Both the position numbers and the translations under genes were made by a program. Shown here piece after piece: positions 1 through 9,400 of a DNA stretch of 64,000 nucleotides. The stretch covers positions 372,001-436,000 of the forward strand of contig NZ_CP041345.1 of the NCBI RefSeq assembly GCF_013265555.1, written 5' to 3'. Each line of letters opens with the position of its first letter. Position 1 is the stretch's first letter. The stretch is from Tenuifilum thalassicum (GTDB taxonomy: Bacteria; Bacteroidota; Bacteroidia; Bacteroidales; Tenuifilaceae). The notes beneath the pieces are model-generated. The model saw only the letters and a program-made list of their open reading frames with translations, was not told the DNA's origin and did not search any database.

Positions 1-336
1 CATGAGGGTTATGACACCAAGGTAACTTTTATCGTAGTCTAGTACAGGTACAAGGGAGAGTTTTAGACGAGAAAGCACATTCATAACCTCAAAAACATGC
101 TGATCTTCTAAAACATATGGACGCAACAGGGAAAGTTGATGGTTGCCTAAAGCCTCCTCTGGCATGTTAAGGTCATAAATGTCATTTTCAGATATTAGGC
201 CAAGAAATTCCTTATCATTAACTATTGGCAGATGCGATACTTTAAAAACATCCATCCAGTTAAGAGCGGTTATTCCGGTATCGGATGTTTTTAGTGGGGG
301 GATTACATCCGAAATCATATCCTTGGCTAACATCAT
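1..336 (-). CDS. CBS-domain protein, partial (C-terminus outside window)
   Basis: Reading leftward from an ATG-ATG pair at 336, an open frame of 112 codons runs off the window edge. It starts MMLAKDMISDVIPPL and contains the CBS-pair signature of a short beta strand followed by residues such as SHLPIVNDKEFLGLISEND, then a second half-repeat (SLVPVLDYDKSYLGVITL). CBS pairs bind adenosyl nucleotides and usually regulate an attached or partner activity. What is visible is one full CBS domain and the start of the second. The gene is divergent from pdxJ, with about 50 bases between them that carry mirrored -7 boxes. Nothing seen here reveals an extra catalytic domain. Confidence 0.85.
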   Translation of the reverse strand, partial: MMLAKDMISDVIPPLKTSDTGITALNWMDVFKVSHLPIVNDKEFLGLISENDIYDLNMPEEALGNHQLSLLRPYVLEDQHVFEVMNVLSRLKLSLVPVLDYDKSYLGVITLM

Positions 337-352
337 TCTTTTAAAAAAGGAT

Positions 353-370
353 TACTTTTGTACAAAATTA
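353..370. promoter_or_regulatory. mirrored -7 promoter boxes between CBS gene and pdxJ
   Basis: TACTTTTG (353-360, plus) matches the Bacteroidota -7 consensus TAnnTTTG and points to pdxJ. CAAAATTA (363-370) is TAATTTTG on the minus strand and points to the CBS gene. They are separated by only two bases. Each would give a leader of roughly 20 nt. No convincing -33 TTTG was found. Confidence 0.7.
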
Positions 371-386
371 GATTAAATTAAAAACA

Positions 387-1103
387 ATGACCAGATTAAG
401 TGTAAATATAAATAAAATTGCAACGCTGCGCAATGCTCGAGGCGGAAATATTCCCGACGTGCTAAAAGCTGCAGTGGATTGCCAGCGGTTTGGTGCTGAG
501 GGGATTACTGTGCATCCACGTCCCGACGAGCGGCATATCAGATATCAGGATGTGAGGGATATTAGACCCATTATAACCACTGAGTTTAATATTGAGGGGT
601 ATCCATCGGAATCATTTATTGAGCTTGTGCTAAGTGTTGTCCCGCATCAAGTAACCCTTGTTCCCGATCCTCCTGATGCCCTAACTTCTAATACAGGTTG
701 GGATACAATTACCAATAAGGATTTTCTTAGGAAAATTATTGCAAGGTTCCAAGAGCATGGTATTAGAACCTCTATCTTTGTAAATCCTGAACCTGAGATG
801 ATAAAGCATGCAGCGGATACTGGGACAAATAGGGTGGAGCTATATACAGAACCTTATGCCTCAAATTTCCCTAACAACCCCGAAAAGGCGATAGAGCCCT
901 TTGTAAAAGCAGCTATAGCTGCCAAAGAGGTTGGGCTTGGGCTAAATGCTGGGCACGATCTAAATCTCGACAACTTGAACTATTTTGCGAAGAACATTCC
1001 AAATCTACTTGAAGTCTCAATTGGCCACGCTTTAATTTCCGATGCTTTATACTTTGGGTTAGAAAATACAATTCAAATGTATTTGCGTAAGCTAAGGTTT
1101 TAA
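387..1103 (+). CDS. pdxJ: pyridoxine 5'-phosphate synthase PdxJ
   Basis: The 238-residue product matches the usual PdxJ length and opens with [19 protein letters not shown], the typical N-terminus of the family. PdxJ is a cytosolic TIM-barrel enzyme. It condenses 1-deoxyxylulose 5-phosphate with 1-amino-acetone 3-phosphate to make pyridoxine 5'-phosphate, the last step of the DXP-dependent vitamin B6 pathway. The block [17 protein letters not shown] and the late [11 protein letters not shown] loop are family hallmarks. It is expected to be transcribed from the -7 box at 353-360. The stop codon overlaps the start of the following hydrolase (TAATG), so the two genes are probably translationally coupled. 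Confidence 0.96.
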   Translation: MTRLSVNINKIATLRNARGGNIPDVLKAAVDCQRFGAEGITVHPRPDERHIRYQDVRDIRPIITTEFNIEGYPSESFIELVLSVVPHQVTLVPDPPDALTSNTGWDTITNKDFLRKIIARFQEHGIRTSIFVNPEPEMIKHAADTGTNRVELYTEPYASNFPNNPEKAIEPFVKAAIAAKEVGLGLNAGHDLNLDNLNYFAKNIPNLLEVSIGHALISDALYFGLENTIQMYLRKLRF

Positions 1104-1897
1104 TGGAACTCTTTTACCGAAGATTAGGGAGCGGAATCCCTGTGGTTATTCTACATGGACTGTATGGTTCATCCGATAACTGGATGACTATTGCCAAAAA
1201 ACTGTCTGATAGGTATGAACTTATCCTACCCGACCATAGGAATCATGGGCAAAGTCCACATAGCATTTCTCATACCTATCGCTCTATGGTTGCTGATTTG
1301 AATGAACTTTTAAACAAATTAGAGTTTAACAAGGTAAATCTTATCGGTCATTCAATGGGGGGGCGTGTTGCCATGAAATTTCAGGCAACATTCCCTGAAA
1401 GAGTTGAAAGGATGGTAATTGTTGACGTTGCTCCGTGGGATTATTACCCAGAAGACGAATGGTTTAGGGCTTCTTATCAGGAACACATGCGTATTATTGA
1501 AGCATTGATGGAAATGGAAGTTGATAAGATAAAAACCAGGAACGAAGCCGATAAGTTTCTTGCAGATAAGGGATTAAACAGCAGGCTAAGGAGTTTTTTG
1601 TTAAAAAACCTAAAAAGAGGTTCGGTTGGTTTTCACTGGGCGCTAAACCTGTCTGTCATACAAAATAACTTAGAGCATCTTCTTCTCGGTGTTAATGTTG
1701 ATAGGACTGCAGCATCAAAGGTTAAGGTGATGTTTATTAAAGGTGAACAATCGAATTATATACCTAAAGATCAACTTGTTCGGTTAAAAGAGTTTTTCCC
1801 TAATAGTGAGCATGTAACCATACCAAAGTCGGGGCATTGGGTTCATGCTGAGCAACCTCAACTATTTATTGACCATGTTACACGTTTTTTAGGTTAA
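1103..1897 (+). CDS. alpha/beta-fold hydrolase (YbfF-like esterase)
   Basis: A 264-residue alpha/beta hydrolase. The oxyanion region HGLYGSSDNW is near residues 19-28, the nucleophile elbow G-H-S-M-G-G has Ser84, and a late SGHW motif near residue 244 supplies the catalytic His. The PDHRNHGQS segment is typical of the YbfF-like acyl-CoA esterase group. No signal peptide is present, so it is cytosolic. The ATG overlaps the pdxJ stop by one base, implying a two-gene operon, but I see no metabolic link to B6 synthesis. The 3' end overlaps the convergent exonuclease gene by four bases. The substrate is not determinable from sequence. Confidence 0.88.
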   Translation: MELFYRRLGSGIPVVILHGLYGSSDNWMTIAKKLSDRYELILPDHRNHGQSPHSISHTYRSMVADLNELLNKLEFNKVNLIGHSMGGRVAMKFQATFPERVERMVIVDVAPWDYYPEDEWFRASYQEHMRIIEALMEMEVDKIKTRNEADKFLADKGLNSRLRSFLLKNLKRGSVGFHWALNLSVIQNNLEHLLLGVNVDRTAASKVKVMFIKGEQSNYIPKDQLVRLKEFFPNSEHVTIPKSGHWVHAEQPQLFIDHVTRFLG

Positions 1898-2619
1898 TCG
1901 CCTGCGCGAACAACATTCTCGTCGGCTATTAATGGCATACCGTTATACTTTAGTAGGAGCTGTGCAACAGTTAGGGTATCCTTTTCGCAATAGGTAACAA
2001 TCCTTGGCAAATCGTTTTGCTCATAGTAGCAAGTTGCCACTTCGCTTCCGTCAATATCGTCCTTTGGTGATTTAATCCCAAATATGTAAGCTAAAAGGTT
2101 AAGCGAAGTGTAGTGCTTGTAATCTCCAAATTTCCATAATTCCATGGTGTCAAGAAATTTAACCTCCCAGGGTTTTTTCCCGGCCACGTTAAGTATCTGT
2201 GGAATTTCAATGCCATTTACAAGCATTCTTCGAGCGATATAAGGGAAATCGAACTCTTTACCATTGTGGGCACAAAGGTTGAGGTTTGGCATTTGGGTTG
2301 AAAACGTTTCTAGCATTTTGCCAAAATCCCTCAAAAGGGTTTTTTCGTCATCACCATAGTAGGATTTAACTCTAAAGGAGGCACTTCCATTAGAAAACAC
2401 AATGCGACCTACAGAAATGCATATAATTTTACCAAATTCGGCGTAAATTCCGGCTCTATCGTATAATTCATGGGGTTGTTCCTGGTTTTTGGCTAATGAG
2501 TTTGCCTTTCTATCCCACAGTTTTTTAAACTCGTCGGGCATTTGGTCGTATTGGGCAAACTGCGGTACCGTTTCAATATCCAGAAATAGGATCTCGTCGA
2601 GTTTAACATTAGTAAGCAT
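1894..2619 (-). CDS. predicted 3'-5' exonuclease, PolB-exonuclease-like
   Basis: The 241-residue protein has the DEDDy-type exonuclease layout: motif I FLDIETVP (Asp14, Glu16), motif II in CAHNGKEFDFPYIARRM, and motif III YCEKDTLTVAQLLLKY with the final Asp. This matches the free-standing DNA_pol_B_exo2 family, common in Bacteroidota, which probably trims or proofreads DNA or RNA 3' ends using two metal ions. It lies 2 bases downstream of udk on the minus strand, so the pair should be co-transcribed. A specific substrate cannot be assigned. Confidence 0.85.
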   Translation of the reverse strand: MLTNVKLDEILFLDIETVPQFAQYDQMPDEFKKLWDRKANSLAKNQEQPHELYDRAGIYAEFGKIICISVGRIVFSNGSASFRVKSYYGDDEKTLLRDFGKMLETFSTQMPNLNLCAHNGKEFDFPYIARRMLVNGIEIPQILNVAGKKPWEVKFLDTMELWKFGDYKHYTSLNLLAYIFGIKSPKDDIDGSEVATCYYEQNDLPRIVTYCEKDTLTVAQLLLKYNGMPLIADENVVRAGD

Positions 2620-2621
2620 GG

Positions 2622-3245
2622 CTACAACAAGTTATGTGTACGTAATGTTTTTTCTATAGTAGTTGTGAGTATGTTGATAGCAACGGAGTTGTTACCTCCC
2701 TGAGGGACAATGATATCGGCATATCGTTTTGTTGGCTCAATGAACTGGAGGTGCATGGGTTTAACCGTTTTCTCGTAGCGTTCAAGTACCTTATTAACTG
2801 AACGACCGCGTTCTACAATATCTCGGGCAATCACCCTTGAAAGCCTGTCGTCGGCATCGGCATCAACAAACACCTTGATATCCATCAGATTCCTTAACTC
2901 CTCTGAAGTGAAAATCAGAATACCCTCAATAATTACAACGTGCCTTGGCTCAATTCTTACAGTTTCTTTTGCGCGAGCACATGTAAGGTAAGAATATATG
3001 GGTTGCTCAATAGTTTTTCCCTCCTTTAAATCTTTAACATGTTGAACAAGGAGTTCAAACTCTATGGAGTCGGGGTGGTCAAAGTTTATCTCCTGACGTT
3101 GCTCAAGTGGAAGGTGTGAGCTATCTCTATAGTATGAATCTTGAGGAATAACCACTACCTCGCCTTTAGGAAGCAGGTTAACAATTTTATTTACAACAGT
3201 GGTTTTACCAGAACCTGTACCACCCGCTATGCCAATTACCAACAT
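2622..3245 (-). CDS. udk: uridine kinase
   Basis: A 207-residue P-loop kinase starting MLVIGIAGGTGSGKTT, whose Walker A motif lies at residues 8-16. The IPQDSYYRDSSHLP segment and INFDHPDSIEFELL are signatures of uridine/cytidine kinase, and VIIEGILIF carries the Walker B-like strand. It phosphorylates uridine and cytidine to UMP and CMP with ATP or GTP in pyrimidine salvage. Length is normal for the family. It is divergent from manA across a perfect palindrome that contains mirrored promoter boxes. The exonuclease gene follows immediately. Confidence 0.96.
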   Translation of the reverse strand: MLVIGIAGGTGSGKTTVVNKIVNLLPKGEVVVIPQDSYYRDSSHLPLEQRQEINFDHPDSIEFELLVQHVKDLKEGKTIEQPIYSYLTCARAKETVRIEPRHVVIIEGILIFTSEELRNLMDIKVFVDADADDRLSRVIARDIVERGRSVNKVLERYEKTVKPMHLQFIEPTKRYADIIVPQGGNNSVAINILTTTIEKTLRTHNLL

Positions 3246-3261
3246 TTTATCGACTTTTAAT

Positions 3262-3281
3262 GTTACCTTTGCAAAGGTAAC
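3262..3281. promoter_or_regulatory. perfect 20-bp palindrome formed by two -7 boxes (udk / manA)
   Basis: The core TACCTTTGCAAAGGTA (3264-3279) is a plus-strand TAnnTTTG box abutting its exact mirror image with no spacer. One more symmetric pair of bases on each side extends the palindrome to 3262-3281. The plus copy points to manA, giving a leader of about 50 nt. The minus copy points to udk, giving about 20 nt. Both polymerases would melt the same bases, so firing in the two directions must be mutually exclusive. Confidence 0.72.
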
Positions 3282-3327
3282 AAACAGGTTTACTTTTTTA
3301 AATAGTATTCATAAAATTCTTATTGAA

Positions 3328-4317
3328 ATGAGTAGTACGCTTTATCCTTTAAAGTTTGAACCAATCTTGAAGGAACGCATATGGGGTGGGAAAAGATTAG
3401 AGACCGTTCTCTCTAAAAAACTTCCTGACTCAGATAAAAAATATGGCGAGAGCTGGGAAGTTTCTGGAGTTGCTGAAGAGAATTCGATAGTTAGGAATGG
3501 CTTTTTGGCTGGGAATACCTTAAATGAGCTGGTTGAAGTTTACATGGGCGATTTAGTTGGCGAAGAAATATATGAACGATTTGGCGATGAGTTCCCCTTG
3601 CTTGTAAAATTAATTGATGCATCAGAAACTCTATCAATACAGGTCCATCCTAACGATGATGTTGCAGAGGAGAGGCACCATGCATATGGTAAAACAGAAA
3701 TGTGGTACATTCTTGATGCTGAACCCAATTCAAAAATATATACTGGTTTTAAGGATACAATAACAAAAGAAGATTATCTAAAGGCTCTTGAAGATGGTAA
3801 AATAGATGAGCTACTTCACGTTGAAACGCCTAAAAAAGACGATGTTTTTTTTATACCTGCAGGCAGGGTTCATGCCATAGGTAAGGGGGTGTTGCTTGCA
3901 GAGATACAACAAACATCTGATGTTACTTACCGAATTTTTGATTGGAATCGTGTCGATTCTCAAGGAAAATCCAGAGAGTTACATACCAATTTAGCAATAG
4001 ATGTAGTTGACTTTAATAAGGTGGAGCAGCCAAAGTTTAGCGTTAAAGCTGAGATTAATAAGACACAAGAACTTATCTCATGCCAATATTTTACGGTAAA
4101 CAGAATCAAATTTCAGAATCCGCTTCAGCGCGATTATAATCTTTTAGACTCATTTGTAATATTCCTGTGCCTTGAGGGTAGCTGTTCAATCATTTACGGG
4201 TCTGGGAAAAGTGAACAAATAGATAAAGGAGAAACAGTACTTCTACCTGCTGAACTTAAAGATATTATTTTAAAGCCCAATGGAACTTGTTCCTTACTTG
4301 AGACCTATATAAGATAG
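3328..4317 (+). CDS. manA: mannose-6-phosphate isomerase, class I
   Basis: The 329-residue protein is a type I phosphomannose isomerase of the short, Bacillus-like form. It interconverts fructose 6-phosphate and mannose 6-phosphate, feeding GDP-mannose and GDP-fucose synthesis for surface glycans. The zinc-site block SIQVHPNDDVAEERH (His107) and AGRVHAIGKGVLLAEIQQ are present, and a second small cupin forms the C-terminus. I chose the ATG at 3328 because it begins the family-typical STLYPLKFEPILKERIWGG. An in-frame extension to 3199 would run back through the promoter palindrome into udk. Confidence 0.93.
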   Translation: MSSTLYPLKFEPILKERIWGGKRLETVLSKKLPDSDKKYGESWEVSGVAEENSIVRNGFLAGNTLNELVEVYMGDLVGEEIYERFGDEFPLLVKLIDASETLSIQVHPNDDVAEERHHAYGKTEMWYILDAEPNSKIYTGFKDTITKEDYLKALEDGKIDELLHVETPKKDDVFFIPAGRVHAIGKGVLLAEIQQTSDVTYRIFDWNRVDSQGKSRELHTNLAIDVVDFNKVEQPKFSVKAEINKTQELISCQYFTVNRIKFQNPLQRDYNLLDSFVIFLCLEGSCSIIYGSGKSEQIDKGETVLLPAELKDIILKPNGTCSLLETYIR

Positions 4318-4457
4318 TTTTAGTAGTTTCATTGCTAGGAATATAGTTGCTTTTCATCATCTAAAAACGATTATTCATAAAAAAGGCATGAGGTTTGCTA
4401 ATAATGGATTTGCCTGTAAGGATTTATTTTTTTATCTTCAACTGATTTTTTATTTTG

Positions 4458-5027
4458 ATGGATAACGTAATTTATTTCATAAAATCAACCCTAGCAAATG
4501 AAATTGCATCAAGTGGTTTCCCCTTAATATATAAGGGGGAGATGAACCACCAGATTATGCGATCGTTTGCGTTTATGGCCAATCGGAAAATTGCAGAGAT
4601 GAAAATCCCAACTGCAACCCGTAAGCGCGTTTTTCATATCATGATAGAGTGCCTGCAGAATATTACCAAACATTCTGACGACTACGATGAAAAGGAGAAA
4701 CATATTGGGAATGGTTTATTTGTAGTAGGGAAGGAACGCGATAGCTTCTACATTGTTACAGGAAATCTTATTCGAAACGATAAGGTATCCATGCTAGAAC
4801 AAAGAATTGAAAAGCTTAACAATGCAACACCATCGCAGCTTAAAGAGATGTTTATGGAGCAAATGGTTCAGGGTGAGATAACTGAAAAAGGTGGTGCTGG
4901 GTTAGGTTTGATTGATATTGCCAGAAAATCAAAACGCAAACTATACTATCATTTTGTTCCATACAAAAATAACCGCCATTTCTTTATTTTAGCTGTTACT
5001 ATACCCATTACTGATGAAGAGGATTAA
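4458..5027 (+). CDS. SiaB-like protein kinase (DUF6272 family)
   Basis: A 189-residue GHKL-fold protein. The N-box-like helix FHIMIECLQNITKHSDD (Glu64, Asn68) and the glycine loop EKGGAGLGLIDIARKS (about residues 142-157) show an ATP-binding domain like that of SiaB, the kinase of the SiaABC partner-switching module. It has no sensor or membrane segment. In characterised systems SiaB phosphorylates the small SiaC protein and a SpoIIE-type phosphatase SiaA removes the phosphate. A SpoIIE phosphatase lies 1.4 kb downstream, but no SiaC homologue is in this window. I start at the ATG at 4458; a TTG one codon earlier is possible. Confidence 0.82.
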   Translation: MDNVIYFIKSTLANEIASSGFPLIYKGEMNHQIMRSFAFMANRKIAEMKIPTATRKRVFHIMIECLQNITKHSDDYDEKEKHIGNGLFVVGKERDSFYIVTGNLIRNDKVSMLEQRIEKLNNATPSQLKEMFMEQMVQGEITEKGGAGLGLIDIARKSKRKLYYHFVPYKNNRHFFILAVTIPITDEED

Positions 5028-5086
5028 TTGGTAAATATTTTTACACAATTAGGTATGGTATTTGTAATTTTATGTTTGTTTTGTAC

Positions 5087-5094
5087 TAAATTTG
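5087..5094 (+). promoter_or_regulatory. -7 promoter box upstream of the YD-repeat-like gene
   Basis: TAAATTTG matches TAnnTTTG exactly and lies 32 bases before the ATG at 5127. A TTTG at 5061-5064 is 22 bases upstream, slightly long for a -33 element. Confidence 0.55.
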
Positions 5095-5126
5095 TAATGG
5101 TGTAACTTTTTGTAACTATAACTCCC

Positions 5127-6104
5127 ATGAAAACAATAAAAATTCTTATAATTTTTTCCATCTCCTTTTTCCAAGTTATAAATGCTCAGACTATTACTGA
5201 ATTGATGAGCAGGGATAAGATTGTTCATAATAAGATTGAGTCAATTACTCAGTACACTCATAGATTCGTTAACAATAAAGTTTCTCCAAAGGGCTATAAA
5301 TCCGTTCAAACTTTTTACGACAAAAAAGGAAATATTATAAAGGTTGAAAATTTTAAGCCCAATGGCACTGTTGCATCTCGTCATCTTTATAAATACGATA
5401 AAAACAATCAGAAGATAGAGTACATGCAGTATCAGTTTTTATCTAATGGGAAGTTTGGGCTTTCATTACGTCAGGTTTTTTCCTATGACTCGAATGGAAA
5501 TAAGAAAAACGAAATTGGTTATGATGGAAGAACCACCTATCGCATAGAATACAAGTATACTCCAGAAAACAAACCGTTGGAGATAATAAAGTACAGCTCA
5601 AACAATAAGGTTTCTGATAACTGGAAGTATGAATACAACGGAAATAGTGTAACAATATACATTTACGAAAAAGAAAACTCTTTAAAAAGAAAAATTGTAA
5701 GAGTTTTAGATAACAAAGACAGAGTTATCGATGAAAAGAACTTTACTTCTGCAGGTAAAGAGTTAGGTAGAACCGTTACTACTTACAACGGCGAAAATGT
5801 TGCATCAAAGCTAGAGTACTATGCTGGAGAATTAAGAGCTAGGTATGATTATGTGTATGACAAAAGCGGACAACTTGTTGAAGTGTATTTAACTGAACCA
5901 GGGAAGAAAAAACTTTTATATCGTTCATATAAGTACGATGATAATGGTAATCTGCTCGAAGAGAAGTGGTACGAAGATGGAGCAGCAGATTATTCACGCA
6001 AAGGTTATAAGATAGATAACAAGGGAAATATTAATGAAGTTGATGCATTTTATTCCGATTATAATTATAGGGTAGTATATCGTTATACCTATACTTTTAG
6101 ATAG
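5127..6104 (+). CDS. secreted YD-repeat-like protein of unknown function
   Basis: The 325-residue protein has a clear signal peptide (KTIKILIIFSISFFQVINAQ, cleavage likely after about residue 20). The rest is a run of tyrosine-rich beta units of the form YxYDxxGNxxxE, for example FYDKKGNIIKVE, FSYDSNGNKKNEIGYDG and YKYDDNGNLLEEKWYEDG. These resemble the YD/RHS-type or toxin_YwqK-like repeats often found in Bacteroidota secreted proteins. There is no catalytic motif, no C-terminal sorting domain and no toxin tip. It sits between the SiaB-like kinase and the SpoIIE phosphatase and has its own promoter box. Its function is unknown. Confidence 0.7.
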   Translation: MKTIKILIIFSISFFQVINAQTITELMSRDKIVHNKIESITQYTHRFVNNKVSPKGYKSVQTFYDKKGNIIKVENFKPNGTVASRHLYKYDKNNQKIEYMQYQFLSNGKFGLSLRQVFSYDSNGNKKNEIGYDGRTTYRIEYKYTPENKPLEIIKYSSNNKVSDNWKYEYNGNSVTIYIYEKENSLKRKIVRVLDNKDRVIDEKNFTSAGKELGRTVTTYNGENVASKLEYYAGELRARYDYVYDKSGQLVEVYLTEPGKKKLLYRSYKYDDNGNLLEEKWYEDGAADYSRKGYKIDNKGNINEVDAFYSDYNYRVVYRYTYTFR

Positions 6105-6123
6105 ATTTAATGCTTTATTAAGC

Positions 6124-6156
6124 AAGGGCGTATAATTGATTTTAGATGCCCTTTTT
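6124..6156 (+). terminator. probable intrinsic terminator after the YD-repeat-like gene
   Basis: AAGGGCGT (6124-6131) pairs with ATGCCCTT (6146-6153), with one G-T wobble and a 14-base loop. The hairpin runs into a short T-rich stretch. It lies 20 bases after the stop codon. Confidence 0.6.
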
Positions 6157-6441
6157 CGTTTTAGAAGTATCTATATAAGGGGAATTGTGTTTTTTGTGCA
6201 TATCTCTGTTGTTCATGAGTTAAATAATCCTCGAAGTTGCCATCTTTTTAGGAAATAATGATTTCTAAATTGATATATGCTTTCCCTTTAAATAGAGTTA
6301 ACGTTCCTTCTGAGAGATTTTAATCCACACTATGACCATCATTTTATTACTTTCAAATAAAATAGTTGTTAGATGACCCCTAATTAATTGTTTTGAATTC
6401 AATAATTTAATATCTTGCTTCTGTTTTAAAAGTAATGCGAA
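6157..6441. other. intergenic region without a recognisable gene
   Basis: This is the rest of the 337-base gap before the SpoIIE phosphatase gene. It is AT-rich, with no coding frame of note on either strand and no exact TAnnTTTG box. The nearest thing is TATCTTGC about 25 bases before the start. A seven-codon frame (6435-6458) starts with ATG and overlaps the GTG start of the next gene. Confidence 0.5.
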
Positions 6442-9400
6442 GTGAAGTGTTTTATTAAGTTTCTAGTCCTGTTCTTAAGTTTACCTGTTTTTGTTTTCTC
6501 ATCAAATGATATTGGGCAAATCCCAATTGTAAACTTTCATCATAGTCAATATAATGGGCATTCTCAGAGTTGGGCAATTGCTCAGGATAAAAGGGGGATG
6601 GTATATATTGCTAATAATGTCGGTGTTATTGAATATGATGGAACTGAATGGCGGCATATCTCAATAAACAATGCCCTTGCAAGATGTTTGGGTTTAGATA
6701 GTAGCGGAACTGTTTGGGTAGGAGGTCAGGATGAGTTTGGTTATTTAGCTGCCGACTCCTGTGGTTTGTTACGATACGTTTCCTTAACATCATACTTGCC
6801 AGAAGAGCATAGTAAGCCTGGACTGATTCGACAAATTTACCCTACCAAAAACTCCATCTATTTTTCTTCTTTTGATGCCCTATACCGTTTAAATAAAGAC
6901 AATTCAATAAGTTTCTGGGAGCCTAAGACTAAGTTTCACCGCTCCTATTTTATTGATAATATTCTTTTTATTAATCAGCGAGATTATGGCTTAACCTACT
7001 TAAAGAATGATTCTTTAGTAAAAGTTCCAGGAACAGAGATTCTCGGAACACAACTTGTTTATACAATTCTTCCCTTTAACTCCGAATACTATTTGGTTGG
7101 AACGCAAAGGAATGGGTTCTATTTGCTTAAGAAACAGGCTCTATACTTGAAAAATGTTCCTAATGATTTTCAATCGTTAATTCCATTTAAAACATCAAAC
7201 GATGATTTCTTTAGACACAATAGGGTTTATAATGGAGTTGCGCTTGATAAAAACCATTGGGCAATTGGAACCTATTCAGGAGGGGTGGCTATTATTAATA
7301 ACCTTGGTAAGATAGTAAGGAAAATTAGCAAGCAGAATGGACTCCAGGATAATACTGTTTGGTTTTTATACAAAGATAACGTTGGGAATATCTGGATGGC
7401 ATTGAATAATGGTATATCTTTTTCACCTTATATATCTCAGCTTACAAGTTGGACCCATAACGAAGGCATTAGCGGTGTTGTTCAATCGGTTGTTAAATTT
7501 AGGAATAAAGTCTACTACACCTCGAACACGGGTGTTTATGTTAGAAAAGACTCAGGATTTATTCCGATAAAAGGTATAAACGATTTATCGTGGGGGCTAT
7601 TCATATACCAAGGGAATGATAGGAAAGAATATCTGATTGTAGGTACATCAAGTGGAATTTACCAGATAAATGATAGCACAGCAAATTTAATAGCAAAGTC
7701 GAATGTTGCTGCATATTCATTTGAAGCATCTCATTTCTTTCCTAATATTATATATGTAAGCATGTATGATGGGATTGGAGTTATTAAGGAGGACAATGGA
7801 GAGTTCAATTTTCTTGGGTATCTGCTTAAAACGGATTATGAGGTTTACAAATTAACGGAAGACCTTAATGGAGATATTTGGTTTACTTTAAGATATCAGG
7901 GGATGGGTTTTTTAGATGTGGTTAATCCATACCAGTTAGTTGCAGAGGGTTACAGGCAGTATAAATTACCGTATAACCCAAAATGCGATGATATTTCGGT
8001 AAATTTCATAAGTGAGAAGATACTTGTAAGCTCCGAAAAAGGACTTTCAAGTTATAATAAAGAAACAGATTCTTTTGAACCAGACTCCCTTCTTGGAACT
8101 CAGTTTACTAATGGAACCACAGGTCTAAGGATATTTAATCAGGATAGAAGGGGAGATATCTGGTTTGAATCGTATGTTTTTTCTGCAAACAGAAAATTGG
8201 AAAGAGCAACCTTAGTTGCTAAAAATAAGTACAGAAGAACACCTGCTCAGTTTTCATTAATGCCAGAAACCATTTTCTTTGACGTTTATACCGACAGTAT
8301 TGGTGTTACATGGATCGCATCAACCGAAGGTGTTTTTAGGTTTGATCCTAATTCAGAATTTAAAAGCATCTTCCCGAGAGTTTTTATTCGTAAGGTGACT
8401 ATTAAAAACAGGAAACTAGTTTATGGTGGTTGCAATCCAGCAAAAGGGGACTCTCTTGAATTCCAGCGAGATGTAGCCTCTTTGCAAACAACTTTTAGCA
8501 TACCCTACACTTCGAACGATTTAACATTCACTTATACATCGCCATATTTCCTACCAAATCATAAAATGCTTTACTCCTATAAGCTTGAAGGATACGATGA
8601 TGATTGGAGTGAATGGTCTTATAGCCAGGTTAAGGAGTATACTAACTTGTCTCCAGGAGAATATAGGTTTATGGTTAAGTCAAGAACCATGAACGATATT
8701 GAAAGCCCTATAGAATTCTTTGATTTTCAGATAGAATCGCCATTCTATCTAAAATGGTATGCATTTATCTTTTACATATTACTGCTAGGTGTTTTAGTGC
8801 TGATTATTGTAAGGGTCAATACAAGAATTTTGAGAGTTTCAAATGTGAAGTTACAGCGGCTGGTTGATGAGCGCACAAAGGAGCTAAAAGAATCTGAAAG
8901 AGCTTTAACCGAGAAAACCATACTACTGCAGCAACAAAAAGAGGAGATCTTGTCGCAGCGCGACGAGTTGGAGGCTCGTAACCATCATATAAACGATAGC
9001 ATTCAATATGCAAAAACAATTCAACAAGCAATACTACCAGATTTAAACAATGTCTTTGCTAACGAATTTGATCATTTTCTTATTTACCTTCCCAAAGAAG
9101 TGGTTTCTGGTGATTTTTACTGGACAGTTCCAGTTGGACCCAAAAGTCGACCCAATGATAAACTGTTTATCGCAGTTGTTGATTGTACTGGTCATGGTGT
9201 TCCTGGAGCGTTTATGTCGCTTATTGGTAGTCGGTTGCTTAGCGAGATTGTTTTAGAGCGTAAAAATCACAACCCTGCAGCAGTGCTAACAGAGCTAAAT
9301 ACGGAAATTAACCGTGCGTTACGTCAAGATGTTAGTGAGAGTTTTGATGGAATGGATGTGGCTCTTTGCTTAATAGAGCGCAAAACTGACAATGCTTTTG

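Noticed and set aside
3199-3327. Upstream extension of manA
   Set aside because: The extra frame runs through udk codons and the promoter palindrome, and the family N-terminus begins at 3328.
5127-6104. RHS or polymorphic toxin
   Set aside because: YD-like units are present, but the protein is only 325 residues with no toxin tip, no RHS core signature and no immunity gene.
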